A stretch of 11,382 nt of DNA from Flavobacteriaceae bacterium (lineage in GTDB: Bacteria > Bacteroidota > Bacteroidia > Flavobacteriales > Flavobacteriaceae). This document shows positions 1-6,588 of the stretch, one piece after another. Where the stretch lies: positions 1 to 11,382 of the forward strand of contig CANHBE010000060.1 of NCBI GenBank assembly GCA_947458575.1, given 5' to 3'. Positions within the stretch are counted from its first letter, which is position 1. Each line of letters begins with the position of its first letter. The notes beneath the pieces were generated by a model. It ran no database searches and had not been told where the DNA came from. It saw only the letters and a list, made by a program, of their open reading frames with translations. The position numbers and the translations under genes were made by a program.

Positions 1-2021
1 CACTTTTCGTTGCAATGGTTGTAAATGCTGCGATGACCGGCGGTTCTATGGATATTGAAGATAAAAATGTCTCGCTTAAAACTGCGAAGCGCTACACCAT
101 AATCTTTGCTGTTATTGGTATTATATTCGTCGTTTTTGGCAACTTGAACGACTCGAAATTTTTGCGAGGAATCGGACATTTGGCATTAATCTCTCTCGTC
201 TTGATGTGGCTGTACCGCATAAAAATATATCAATGGACGCAAGACTTCCAACATAGTTTCTTTCCGAATCTTGAGGAGAAATACAAACGTTTTCTGAGTA
301 AAATTCTAACCGGAAGAAATGCATGGTTCGCTCTGGCAGGTATTATTGGAATGCTGTTTTTGTCCGTTTTTCTTTTGGGTTTATTTCCACGAAAAGTGCT
401 TTTCTTCCCAGATAACATTCCAAGACAAATTATCACCTACATAGAATATCCGCAAGGAACTGATATTGAAAAAACGAACAAAGCAACATTGTTCGTAGAG
501 AATCAAGTGATCGAAATCATGAAGAAGTACGTCGATCCAAAAACTGATAAGAACTTCCTTGCTGAAAGTATCGTATCGCAAGTCGGGGTTGGTGCTGGAA
601 ACCCAAATGTAGATGCCGGCTCTGCCAACGAAACACCATTTAAAGGTAAAGTCACGGTGAATTTCTCTGAGTTTAAGTTCAGAAGGGGCATCAACACCTC
701 AGATGTTCTTGATGAAATTAGAAATCGTGTAAAAGGTATTGCAGGAGCAACAGTAACTGTTGAAAAAGATGCAAACGGTCCACCGGCTGGCTATCCAATC
801 AGTATTCAATTAACGGGTTCTGATTATGATGAAATGCTAGATGAAGCCAATAGGGTCATTGCCTTTATCGATGCGAAGAAAATCCCCGGCATAGAAAAAT
901 TAAATGTCGATGTCAACAAACAAAGTCCGGAATTAGAAGTAAAAGTCGACCGCGTCAATGCTGGTAGTCTTGGTGTTTCAACAGGACAACTGGGCTTCAA
1001 CTTACGTCGCTCGGTTTATGGACAAGAAATATCGACCTTTAAAGAAGGAGACGACGACTACAATATCGTTGTTCGTATGCAGGAGGACCAACGTAAAAAC
1101 GAAAACGTCTTGTTCAACCAAGCGCTTACCTTTAGAAATCAAGCCAACGGACAGATGATGCAGGTGCCCATTTCGGCAGTTTCAAAAACGGAAAAAACCA
1201 ACACCTACAACCAAATTAAGAGAAAAAACTATAAGCGAATTATGACGATTTACTCCAATGTACTTACCGGTTACAACGGAGATGAAATTAGCAAACAAAT
1301 TGCAACCGAACTCAAAGGATATCAGTTGCCAAAAGGTATCACCTACTCTTTTTCAGGTGTGCAAGAAGAACAAGGTAAAAACCAGAGTTTCCTAATGTAC
1401 GCCTTATTCTTGGCCATGGCAGGAATTACGATTATCATTGTGCTTCAGTTTAACTCGGTTTCGAAAACGATGGTTATTCTCTTTACCGTTTTATTGAGTT
1501 TCAGCGGTGTGTTTTATGGATATGTCATTGCCAACATGGATTTTGTAATCCTGATGACCATGATGGGTATTATCTCTCTGGCCGGAATTGTAGTCAAAAA
1601 TGGAATCGTTCTTATGGATTTCTTCGTATTGCTTTTGGATAAGAAAATTGTAGAAAAAGGGGTTGAAAGCCACAATGACCTCGAGTTAGCGGAGATCAAA
1701 GAAATTATTATCGAAAGTGGAAGATCTCGTTTACGTCCTGTATTACTGACAGCGCTGACAGCAGTCTTAGGACTTATTCCGCTGGCGATTGGATTAAATT
1801 TCGACTTCTTCGGATTGATTACCGATTTGAACCCACACCTATATATGGGTGGTGATAATGTTATTTTCTGGGCACCTCTGGCTTGGACCATTATCTTCGG
1901 ATTGACTTACGCCACCGTATTGACCCTCGTTATGGTGCCAGTAATGTTCTTCCTGGTAAAACGAACGAAATACTTCCTAAGAGATCGCCGAAGCAAGGCA
2001 GAAGCTCTAAACAAAATCTAA
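1..2021 (+). CDS. RND-family efflux permease, C-terminal part (partial, enters from left edge)
   Basis: Inner-membrane proton-driven exporter of the AcrB/RND type, which normally works with a periplasmic adaptor and an outer-membrane channel. The frame is open to the window edge (codons from base 3), so the first ATG at 15 is internal and the N-terminal part is missing. Hydrophobic helices near the start lead into a large periplasmic domain (about 390-1380), followed by the C-terminal membrane bundle. Two family hallmarks are visible: the transmembrane segment with VVKNGIVLMDF, whose lysine (codon 1596-1598) aligns with AcrB Lys940 of the proton relay, and SRLRPVLLTALTAVLGLIPL just after it. 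The tail is basic (KRTKYFLRDRR), as expected on the cytoplasmic side. The substrate cannot be told from this part; adaptor and channel genes, if linked, lie to the left. The gene ends at a bidirectional terminator. The family call is firm, the subfamily (drug versus metal) is not. Confidence 0.93.
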   Translation, partial: LFVAMVVNAAMTGGSMDIEDKNVSLKTAKRYTIIFAVIGIIFVVFGNLNDSKFLRGIGHLALISLVLMWLYRIKIYQWTQDFQHSFFPNLEEKYKRFLSKILTGRNAWFALAGIIGMLFLSVFLLGLFPRKVLFFPDNIPRQIITYIEYPQGTDIEKTNKATLFVENQVIEIMKKYVDPKTDKNFLAESIVSQVGVGAGNPNVDAGSANETPFKGKVTVNFSEFKFRRGINTSDVLDEIRNRVKGIAGATVTVEKDANGPPAGYPISIQLTGSDYDEMLDEANRVIAFIDAKKIPGIEKLNVDVNKQSPELEVKVDRVNAGSLGVSTGQLGFNLRRSVYGQEISTFKEGDDDYNIVVRMQEDQRKNENVLFNQALTFRNQANGQMMQVPISAVSKTEKTNTYNQIKRKNYKRIMTIYSNVLTGYNGDEISKQIATELKGYQLPKGITYSFSGVQEEQGKNQSFLMYALFLAMAGITIIIVLQFNSVSKTMVILFTVLLSFSGVFYGYVIANMDFVILMTMMGIISLAGIVVKNGIVLMDFFVLLLDKKIVEKGVESHNDLELAEIKEIIIESGRSRLRPVLLTALTAVLGLIPLAIGLNFDFFGLITDLNPHLYMGGDNVIFWAPLAWTIIFGLTYATVLTLVMVPVMFFLVKRTKYFLRDRRSKAEALNKI

Positions 2022-2032
2022 TTTACAAACAC

Positions 2033-2067
2033 AAAAAAACCCGTCTTGATTAAGACGGGTTTTTTTT
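2033..2067. terminator. Bidirectional intrinsic terminator between convergent genes
   Basis: An A-tract (2033-2039) and CCCGTCTT (2040-2047) pair perfectly with AAGACGGG (2052-2059) and the following T-tract (2060-2067) around a GATT loop. This gives a stem of up to 15 bp. Because one side is all A and the other all T, the hairpin is followed by a U-run on either strand. It therefore serves both the RND permease gene on the plus strand and the MORN-repeat gene on the minus strand. Confidence 0.93.
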
Positions 2068-2081
2068 ATAACTTTTATTTC

Positions 2082-2402
2082 TTATTTCGTGGTAACATAC
2101 GCAACCTGATTGTTAGAATAATCTACTTGACTTAACTTGGCATCATTCCAAAAAAACCATTTACCAACCTTCTGACCATTGCTATATTCACCCACAGAAA
2201 GCTTGTTTCCTTGCGTATCATATGCAATCCATTTGCCATCTAATTTACCATCTTTGAAAAAACCTTCTTGTTGTACTTTACCATTTTCATGGTAATAAGT
2301 AGCTTTTACCATATTATTGACAACTTCCAATTTTGGGGATTGGTTTTGTGCGAAAAGCGTACTGGAAATTAAAACAGCCGCAATTATCATATACTTTTTC
2401 AT
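2082..2402 (-). CDS. Exported MORN-repeat protein (YwqK-like family)
   Basis: A 106-residue protein with an N-terminal signal peptide: MKK, a hydrophobic stretch to about residue 17, and a likely cleavage after LFA (A18). The mature part carries about three degenerate MORN-type repeats (roughly residues 35-57, 58-80 and 81-95), recognisable by the recurring G-x-Y/F...NGK...G-W pattern, for example FFKDGKLDGKWIAYD and EYSNGQKVGKWFFWN. MORN-like repeats form beta-hairpin arrays, and their role in small secreted Bacteroidota proteins is unknown. The frame extends upstream to an ATG at 2429, but that would add nine residues ahead of a perfect signal peptide and lies almost at the expected transcription start, so I chose the ATG at 2402. 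Relatives are often labelled YwqK-family antitoxins; no toxin partner is adjacent and the export signal argues against that role here. Transcribed alone from its own promoter towards the shared terminator. Confidence 0.85.
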   Translation of the reverse strand: MKKYMIIAAVLISSTLFAQNQSPKLEVVNNMVKATYYHENGKVQQEGFFKDGKLDGKWIAYDTQGNKLSVGEYSNGQKVGKWFFWNDAKLSQVDYSNNQVAYVTTK

Positions 2403-2437
2403 AGTTGTAGGTTTTAGGTTAATTAACAATTACCAAA

Positions 2438-2467
2438 CAAAGATATAAATAATTTTACAATGACCAA
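2438..2467 (-). promoter_or_regulatory. Bacteroidota-type promoter of the MORN-repeat gene
   Basis: Read on the minus strand, a TTG (-33 box, 2465-2467, in the context TTTGG) is followed after exactly 19 bases by TATCTTTG (-7 box, 2438-2445). This matches the known Bacteroidota consensus TTG-N17-23-TAnnTTTG. The start point would be a few bases below 2438, giving a leader of roughly 30 bases before the ATG at 2402. Spacing and -7 box are identical to those of the nuoA promoter in this window. Confidence 0.75.
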
Positions 2468-2526
2468 ACTTTTACTTAACAATTTGGTAACATTAGAGAA
2501 AACTTAACATTAAATTTGTTGTTTTT

Positions 2527-2600
2527 GGGCGTTACCCGCAAAAAAAGCGGGTCAGGCTCTTCGCTTTATCTGCGCAAAAAAAAGCGCAGGATGCCGCTGC
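2527..2600. repeat. Two-hairpin intergenic element, probably a dispersed REP-like repeat
   Basis: A GC-rich island in AT-rich surroundings. It starts with GGGCGTT, then has hairpin 1 (ACCCGC 2534-2539 paired with GCGGGT 2547-2552 around seven A) and hairpin 2 (CTGCGC 2570-2575 paired with GCGCAG 2584-2589 around eight A). CAGGCTCTTCGCTTTAT separates the hairpins and GATGCCGCTGC follows. Both hairpins are 6 bp with all-A loops. There is no T-tract after either stem, so neither is an intrinsic terminator. From memory, similar GGGCGTTACCCGC...GCGGGTCAGGCT...GCCGCTGCAA islands recur between genes in Flavobacteriia, but copy number cannot be shown from one copy. Confidence 0.6.
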
Positions 2601-2720
2601 AAATGAAATTCATCGAATACCTATAAAGCATATAACCCAATGAGATAATCCTTAACGCATCACCAACAATCAACTCATCATGGCGACAAATCGACCTACC
2701 ACATAATTTACGAATCCTCA

Positions 2721-2750
2721 TTACTTAATTCACAATTATCCCTAAATTTG
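2721..2750 (+). promoter_or_regulatory. Probable promoter of aspS
   Basis: TAAATTTG at 2743-2750 is a full match to the Bacteroidota -7 consensus TAnnTTTG. Nineteen bases upstream the -33 position reads TTA (2721-2723) instead of TTG, a one-base departure. Transcription would start near 2756, leaving a very short A-rich leader before the aspS ATG at 2770. No Shine-Dalgarno sequence is present. Confidence 0.55.
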
Positions 2751-2769
2751 CGGCACAAAAATTCTGAAA

Positions 2770-4521
2770 ATGTATAGAAGTCACAATTGCGGAGAATTAA
2801 CCGCTGCTCACATCAATACTGAGGTAACTTTAGCGGGTTGGGTACAAAAATCAAGGGACAAAGGTTTCATCAATTGGGTTGATTTGCGAGATCGATATGG
2901 CATTACCCAACTGATGTTCGATGAAAGTCGGACTGAAAAGTCAATTTTCGAGATGGCAAAAAATCTAGGTCGTGAATATGTCATCCAAGTAAAAGGGACC
3001 GTAATCGAACGTGAAGCCAAAAATAAAAATATTCCGACGGGTGAGATTGAAATTTTTGTGACACAAATGACCATACTCAACGAAGCACTAACGCCACCCT
3101 TTACAATTGAAGACGAAACTGACGGCGGTGAAGACATTCGTATGAAATATCGCTATCTCGACATTCGAAGAAATCCAGTAAAAAACAGTTTGCTTTTCCG
3201 CCATAAAGTGGCAATGGAAGTACGAAAATACCTATCTAACCAAGATTTCTGCGAAATAGAAACACCCTATTTGATCAAATCAACCCCTGAAGGCGCGAGA
3301 GATTTCGTGGTTCCGTCTAGAATGAACGAAGGACAATTTTATGCTTTGCCGCAATCGCCACAAACTTTCAAACAACTACTTATGGTAGGTGGTATGGATA
3401 AGTACTTTCAAATCGTGAAGTGCTTCCGAGACGAAGACTTACGCGCTGATCGACAACCGGAATTCACTCAAATTGATTGCGAAATGGCATTTGTTGAACA
3501 AGAAGATATTCTCAATGTTTTTGAAGGATTGACCAGACATCTATTAAAAGAAATTAAAGGTGTTGAAGTAGAAAAATTCCCCCGAATTACCTACGACTAT
3601 GCCATGAAAACCTATGGTAATGACAAGCCGGATATTCGCTTCGGAATGAAGTTTGGCGAACTGACCGAGGTAGCACAACACAAAGAATTTGTTGTGTTCA
3701 ACAACGCCGAATTAGTTGTAGGAATTGCGGTTCCGGGTGCTGGCGAATACACCAGAAAAGAAATTGATGCACTTATCGATTGGGTAAAGCGACCTCAGAT
3801 TGGCGCTTCCGGGATGGTGTATGTCAAATGCAATGAAGACGGAACCTACAAATCATCCGTTGACAAATTCTACGACCAAGACGATTTGTCGAATTGGGCG
3901 AAGGCCACTGGAGCTAAAGCAGGCGATATGATTTTCGTACTTTCCGGTCCGGCCGATAAAACAAGAACACAACTTTCTGCGTTGCGAATGGAATTGGCAA
4001 CGCGCCTGGGATTACGAAATCCAGCTGAATTTGCACCATTATGGGTCGTTGATTTTCCTTTACTAGAATTTGATGAGGAAAGCGGCCGTTATCATGCGAT
4101 GCACCATCCTTTTACTTCTCCAAAACCGGAAGACATGACTCTTTTGGAAACCAATCCGAGAGCAGTACGTGCCAATGCATACGATATGGTACTTAACGGA
4201 AATGAAATTGGTGGCGGATCAATCCGAATACACGACAAGGAAACGCAACAATTGATGTTCAAATATTTAGGTTTTACCGAAGATGAAGCTCGAAATCAAT
4301 TTGGTTTCCTAATGGATGCGTTCCAATTTGGCGCGCCACCCCATGGTGGTTTGGCGTTCGGACTCGATCGCTTGGTGGCAATCCTTGGCGGGCAAGAAAC
4401 CATTCGTGATTTCATCGCATTTCCAAAAAACAATTCTGGACGAGACGTGATGATTGATGCGCCATCTTTTATCAACGATTCTCAATTAGAAGAATTACAT
4501 ATTAAAGTCGATAGAAATTAA
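2770..4521 (+). CDS. aspS: Aspartyl-tRNA synthetase
   Basis: Cytosolic class IIb synthetase that charges tRNA-Asp with aspartate using ATP. At 583 residues it has the usual bacterial length. An N-terminal OB-fold anticodon-binding domain (about 1-105, with GWVQKSRDKGFINWVDLRDR) comes first. The catalytic domain carries motif 1 (FCEIETP, 160-166), the STPEGARDF flipping-loop region (171-179), motif 2 (FRDEDLRADRQPEFTQ, 219-234) and motif 3 (GLAFGLDRL, 527-535, with R534). The bacterial GAD insertion lies at about 290-420. The residue aligning with E. coli Leu30, which influences whether tRNA-Asn is also charged, is Lys31 here, while the equivalent of E. coli Lys81 is kept (K84), so tRNA specificity is not clear from sequence. 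It starts at the ATG after an A-rich leader. It is followed by 127 bases with no strong terminator, only a 9-bp AT-only inverted repeat (4526-4534 / 4565-4573). Confidence 0.98.
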   Translation: MYRSHNCGELTAAHINTEVTLAGWVQKSRDKGFINWVDLRDRYGITQLMFDESRTEKSIFEMAKNLGREYVIQVKGTVIEREAKNKNIPTGEIEIFVTQMTILNEALTPPFTIEDETDGGEDIRMKYRYLDIRRNPVKNSLLFRHKVAMEVRKYLSNQDFCEIETPYLIKSTPEGARDFVVPSRMNEGQFYALPQSPQTFKQLLMVGGMDKYFQIVKCFRDEDLRADRQPEFTQIDCEMAFVEQEDILNVFEGLTRHLLKEIKGVEVEKFPRITYDYAMKTYGNDKPDIRFGMKFGELTEVAQHKEFVVFNNAELVVGIAVPGAGEYTRKEIDALIDWVKRPQIGASGMVYVKCNEDGTYKSSVDKFYDQDDLSNWAKATGAKAGDMIFVLSGPADKTRTQLSALRMELATRLGLRNPAEFAPLWVVDFPLLEFDEESGRYHAMHHPFTSPKPEDMTLLETNPRAVRANAYDMVLNGNEIGGGSIRIHDKETQQLMFKYLGFTEDEARNQFGFLMDAFQFGAPPHGGLAFGLDRLVAILGGQETIRDFIAFPKNNSGRDVMIDAPSFINDSQLEELHIKVDRN

Positions 4522-4612
4522 TTTCTTTGTAAAATTTTCATGAAAAACATTGAATATCAATAATTTTTACAAAATAATAACATTGCTTCGTCGGTCGTAT
4601 TGGTTTTCGAAT

Positions 4613-4620
4613 TACATTTG
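4613..4620 (+). promoter_or_regulatory. Candidate -7 box of the cold-shock gene promoter
   Basis: TACATTTG matches the Bacteroidota -7 consensus TAnnTTTG. No TTG stands at the preferred 17-23 base distance: those at 4600-4602 and 4583-4585 are 10 and 27 bases away. The -33 box is therefore weak or absent. Transcription from here would give a leader of about 23 bases, very AU-rich, without the long structured leader of enterobacterial cspA. Confidence 0.4.
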
Positions 4621-4648
4621 TCCATTATAAATTATTATTACAATTAAA

Positions 4649-4849
4649 ATGCGCACAGGTACAGTTAAATTTTTTAATGAATCCAAAGGTTATGGATTTA
4701 TTACAGACGAAGAAACAGGAAAAGACATCTTCGTTCACGCCACAGGAATCAGAGCGGAAGAACTTCGCGAAGGAGACCGAGTAAGTTACGAGGAAGAAGA
4801 AGGAAGAAAAGGTAAAGTAGCTGCGCAGGTGGTAACTATTGAAGACTAA
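4649..4849 (+). CDS. Cold-shock-domain RNA/DNA-binding protein (CspA family)
   Basis: A 66-residue protein made of a single cold-shock domain, a five-stranded OB fold that binds single-stranded RNA and DNA and melts RNA structure. Family hallmarks are GTVKFFNESKGYGFI, containing RNP1 (K13-G-Y-G-F-I18), and RNP2 DIFVH (26-30). The length equals that of a minimal Csp. The middle is unusually acidic and charged (EELREGDRVSYEEEEGRKGK). Translation starts at the ATG preceded by an A/T-rich leader without a Shine-Dalgarno sequence. It stands alone between aspS and the nuo operon and ends in a strong terminator. Whether it is induced by cold or is a constitutive Csp cannot be told, so no paralog letter is given. 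Confidence 0.95.
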   Translation: MRTGTVKFFNESKGYGFITDEETGKDIFVHATGIRAEELREGDRVSYEEEEGRKGKVAAQVVTIED

Positions 4850-4880
4850 AATACGAATTATTTTTGTTGCCAAGAAAGTA

Positions 4881-4915
4881 AAGCGTTCCGACATTGATCG
4901 GAACGCTTTTTTTTT
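4881..4915 (+). terminator. Intrinsic terminator of the cold-shock gene
   Basis: AAGCGTTCCGA (4881-4891) pairs perfectly with TCGGAACGCTT (4898-4908) around the loop CATTGA, an 11-bp stem followed by an unbroken T-run to 4915. It lies 31 bases after the stop codon and separates the csp gene from the nuo operon. Confidence 0.95.
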
Positions 4916-4946
4916 AGAATAAATTAATATTCACCGCTTATTTATA

Positions 4947-5021
4947 ATGAATAAAAATTACATTATAGTTTTCCTCACGATCCTAGGATTTTTGACTTTT
5001 TCGTTGGTATTTAAATATTGA
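4947..5021 (+). CDS. Possible 24-residue hydrophobic mini-protein upstream of nuoA
   Basis: A short ATG frame of 24 codons between the csp terminator and nuoA. The product has a polar start (MNKNY), a hydrophobic run of about 17 residues (IIVFLTILGFLTFSLVF) and a KY end, so it could form one membrane helix. A/T-rich bases precede the ATG as in the other genes here, but I see no TAnnTTTG promoter between the csp terminator and this start. Its last codons overlap the nuo promoter (5004-5033). In AT-rich DNA, T-rich codons give hydrophobic peptides by chance, so this may be spurious. Confidence 0.25.
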   Translation: MNKNYIIVFLTILGFLTFSLVFKY

Positions 5022-5033
5022 CAGTTATCTTTG
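5004..5033 (+). promoter_or_regulatory. Bacteroidota-type promoter of the nuo operon
   Basis: TTG (5004-5006) is followed after exactly 19 bases by TATCTTTG (5026-5033), a full match to the TTG-N17-23-TAnnTTTG consensus. The start point should fall near 5040, leaving a leader of about 24 bases to the nuoA ATG at 5063. This also decides the nuoA start: the longer frame from a TTG at 5018 begins inside the promoter and could not be translated from this transcript. Confidence 0.8.
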
Positions 5034-5062
5034 TGCAAAATAAAAAAAATCGCGTTTTAGCT

Positions 5063-5428
5063 ATGCAATCAAATCAATTAGACTACCTCCCAATTCTCAT
5101 GCAGATGCTTCTGGCCGTTGGATTTGTGGCTGGAACTATTTTTATTTCCGACAAATTGGGGCCAAAAAGAAATTCTGAAAGCAAAGACAAAAATTTCGAA
5201 TGTGGTATTGAGTCAATCGGAAACGCTAGAATTCCATTTTCGGTGAAGTACTTTCTTGTGGCTATTCTTTTTGTGCTTTTTGATGTTGAAGTGATATTTC
5301 TTTATCCATGGGCGATCAACTTCAAATCGCTCGGTGTAGAAGGAATGATAAAAATGGTGATTTTTATGAGCCTTTTACTTGTGGGATTCTTTTACATCAT
5401 CAAGAAGAAGGCTTTGGAGTGGGAATAG
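5063..5428 (+). CDS. nuoA: NADH:quinone oxidoreductase subunit A
   Basis: Small membrane subunit of complex I (ND3 homolog) at the joint of the membrane arm and the quinone-reducing module. At 121 residues it is the usual length. Three transmembrane helices are predicted by eye at about 10-30, 59-83 and 94-113. The conserved loop between helices 1 and 2 contains FECGIES with C47, the loop known in mitochondrial ND3 for exposing a cysteine in the deactive state. Helix 2 holds the family motif FDVEVIFLYPWA (73-84) with acidic D74 and E76. I chose the ATG at 5063 rather than the TTG at 5018, which lies inside the promoter. First gene of the nuo operon, transcribed from the promoter just upstream; nuoB follows after 72 bases. 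Confidence 0.97.
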   Translation: MQSNQLDYLPILMQMLLAVGFVAGTIFISDKLGPKRNSESKDKNFECGIESIGNARIPFSVKYFLVAILFVLFDVEVIFLYPWAINFKSLGVEGMIKMVIFMSLLLVGFFYIIKKKALEWE

Positions 5429-5441
5429 AAACTGCTTTTAA

Positions 5442-5504
5442 ATGATGAGTTTTGATTCTTGTATTCAGAATTCAATTTTTACAATTCAAAATATTATAAA
5501 ATGA
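5442..5504 (+). CDS. Possible 20-residue mini-ORF coupled to nuoB
   Basis: A short frame starting ATGATG fills most of the nuoA-nuoB spacer. It begins 13 bases after the nuoA stop, and its TGA overlaps the nuoB ATG in an ATGA arrangement (5501-5504), the classic geometry for translational coupling. The 20-residue product is nondescript (many I, N, S) and I recognise no family. It could be a coupling leader rather than a functional peptide, or simply chance in a 72-base AT-rich spacer. Confidence 0.2.
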   Translation: MMSFDSCIQNSIFTIQNIIK

Positions 5505-6049
5505 GCAATTCAAAAACTACAATGGTTGAACCACCGGAAGGTGTTGTTGGTGAGGGTTTTTTTGCAACAAAACTGAATGATGTTGTTGGTCTAGCTCGTG
5601 CCAATTCACTTTGGCCTTTACCTTTCGCCACGTCTTGCTGTGGAATTGAATTTATGGCAACAATGGCATCACACTATGACTTAGCCAGATTCGGATCAGA
5701 ACGTGTAAGTTTTTCTCCAAGACAGGCTGATATGCTGATGGTAATGGGAACTATTTCAAAAAAAATGGGTCCAATTTTACGTCAAGTGTATGAGCAAATG
5801 TCAGAACCACGATGGGTAATCGCCGTAGGTGCTTGTGCCTCTTCAGGCGGAATATTTGACACGTACTCTGTCTTGCAAGGTATAGACAAGGTAATTCCTG
5901 TTGATGTATATGTGCCAGGTTGTCCGCCCAGACCGGAACAAATTGTAGATGGTGTTATGAGGCTTCAAGAACTCGTAAAGTCGGAATCGGTGCGAAGAAG
6001 AAGTTCACCCGAGTATCAGGAATTATTAGCTTCCTATAATATAAAATAA
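5501..6049 (+). CDS. nuoB: NADH:quinone oxidoreductase subunit B (cluster N2 subunit)
   Basis: Peripheral complex I subunit (PSST homolog) that holds the terminal 4Fe-4S cluster N2, which passes electrons to quinone at the interface with NuoD. At 182 residues it is a normal length. All four N2 ligands are visible: the tandem C46-C47 in PFATSCCGIEFM, C112 in VGACASSGG and C141 in YVPGCPPRPE. The frame continues upstream to a TTG at 5459, but the first 14 residues of that version are low-complexity and the ATG at 5501 (MSNSKTTMVEPPEG, preceded by TATAAA) fits the family's length. Second gene of the operon; its stop is 3 bases before the nuoC start, so the two are almost certainly cotranslated. 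A mini-ORF ends on its start codon. Confidence 0.98.
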   Translation: MSNSKTTMVEPPEGVVGEGFFATKLNDVVGLARANSLWPLPFATSCCGIEFMATMASHYDLARFGSERVSFSPRQADMLMVMGTISKKMGPILRQVYEQMSEPRWVIAVGACASSGGIFDTYSVLQGIDKVIPVDVYVPGCPPRPEQIVDGVMRLQELVKSESVRRRSSPEYQELLASYNIK

Positions 6050-6052
6050 AAG

Positions 6053-6571
6053 ATGGCAATCAACAATATAGATATTCAAGACAAACTTGTTGAAACCTTT
6101 GGAGAAAGTGTCTTCAACTTCAATCAAGAATTTGACATTTTTTCTTTTGAAATAGAAGCCTCTAAGAATACTGCGGTGCTCTTGTTTCTCAAAAACAGTG
6201 AAGAACTGCGATTTCACTTTTTAACAGACTTATGCGGTATTCATTATCCGGATAACGATGAGGCTCATCAATTTGCTATTGTTTATCACATGCACAATTG
6301 GTACGAAAACAAACGCATCAAGATTAAGACCTACCTCAGCGCAGCACCTGAAGTTAAATCGATTGCAAATATCTTCCCTGCTGCAAATTGGATGGAGCGC
6401 GAAACATATGATTTTTACGGTATTAATTTTATCGGACATCCGCAATTAAAACGAATTTTAAATATGGATGAAATGATTTCCTTTCCGATGCGAAAAGAAT
6501 TTCCAATGGAAGACAGCGGAAGAACAGATAAGGACGATCGCTTCTTTGGAAGAACGACAATCAATTTATAA
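6053..6571 (+). CDS. nuoC: NADH:quinone oxidoreductase subunit C (30 kDa type)
   Basis: Peripheral subunit of the connecting module of complex I, carrying no cofactor; it binds NuoD and NuoB. The 172 residues match the stand-alone 30-kDa subunit. It is not fused to NuoD, unlike the NuoCD fusion of E. coli. The family signature is at residues 115-131 (ERETYDFYGINFIGHPQ), followed by LKRILNMDE and the FPMRKEFPMED stretch. The N-terminal half is more divergent, as usual for this family. It begins 3 bases after nuoB with AAAAG before the ATG and ends 17 bases before nuoD. Confidence 0.96.
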   Translation: MAINNIDIQDKLVETFGESVFNFNQEFDIFSFEIEASKNTAVLLFLKNSEELRFHFLTDLCGIHYPDNDEAHQFAIVYHMHNWYENKRIKIKTYLSAAPEVKSIANIFPAANWMERETYDFYGINFIGHPQLKRILNMDEMISFPMRKEFPMEDSGRTDKDDRFFGRTTINL

Positions 6572-6588
6572 TTTTTCAGATTCAATAA

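Larger units (their letters stand above)
2403..2769. other. Divergent intergenic region between the MORN gene and aspS
   Basis: This 367-base stretch has no credible gene. From left to right it holds the minus-strand leader and promoter of the MORN gene (to 2468), an AT-rich part with two copies of ACTTAACA (2474-2481 and 2502-2509), and a lone -7-like TAAATTTG at 2511-2518. The last has a TTG 24 bases upstream, slightly too far for a normal promoter. Then come a two-hairpin repeat-like element (2527-2600), about 120 bases in which I recognise nothing, and the aspS promoter. The longest plus-strand ATG frames I read here are only a few codons long. Confidence 0.7.

Noticed and set aside
2082..2402. 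Toxin-antitoxin module (YwqK-type antitoxin label)
   Set aside because: No toxin-like gene is adjacent; the neighbours are a transporter and aspS, and the protein carries an export signal.
2403..2429. Upstream ATG at 2429 for the MORN-repeat protein
   Set aside because: It would put nine residues before a well-formed signal peptide and lies almost at the predicted transcript start.
2484..2518. Plus-strand promoter (TTG, 24 bases, TAAATTTG) upstream of the hairpin element
   Set aside because: The spacing is outside the usual 17-23 bases, and a better-placed TAAATTTG stands directly before aspS. In AT-rich DNA a lone -7 octamer is weak evidence.
2534..2589. Intrinsic terminator or CRISPR-like repeat in the two-hairpin element
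   Set aside because: The A-runs lie in the loops and no T-tract follows either stem; only two non-identical hairpins exist and there are no spacers.
4526..4573. Terminator after aspS from the TTTGTAAAA / TTTTACAAA inverted repeat
   Set aside because: The stem is 9 bp with only one G-C pair, the loop is 30 bases and no T-run follows, so it is too weak to call.
5018..5062. TTG-initiated N-terminal extension of nuoA
   Set aside because: It begins inside the nuo promoter, upstream of the expected transcript start, and adds 15 residues not expected in a NuoA of about 120 residues.
5459..5500. TTG-initiated extension of nuoB
   Set aside because: The added 14 residues are low-complexity; the ATG at 5501 with a TATAAA leader gives the normal family length.
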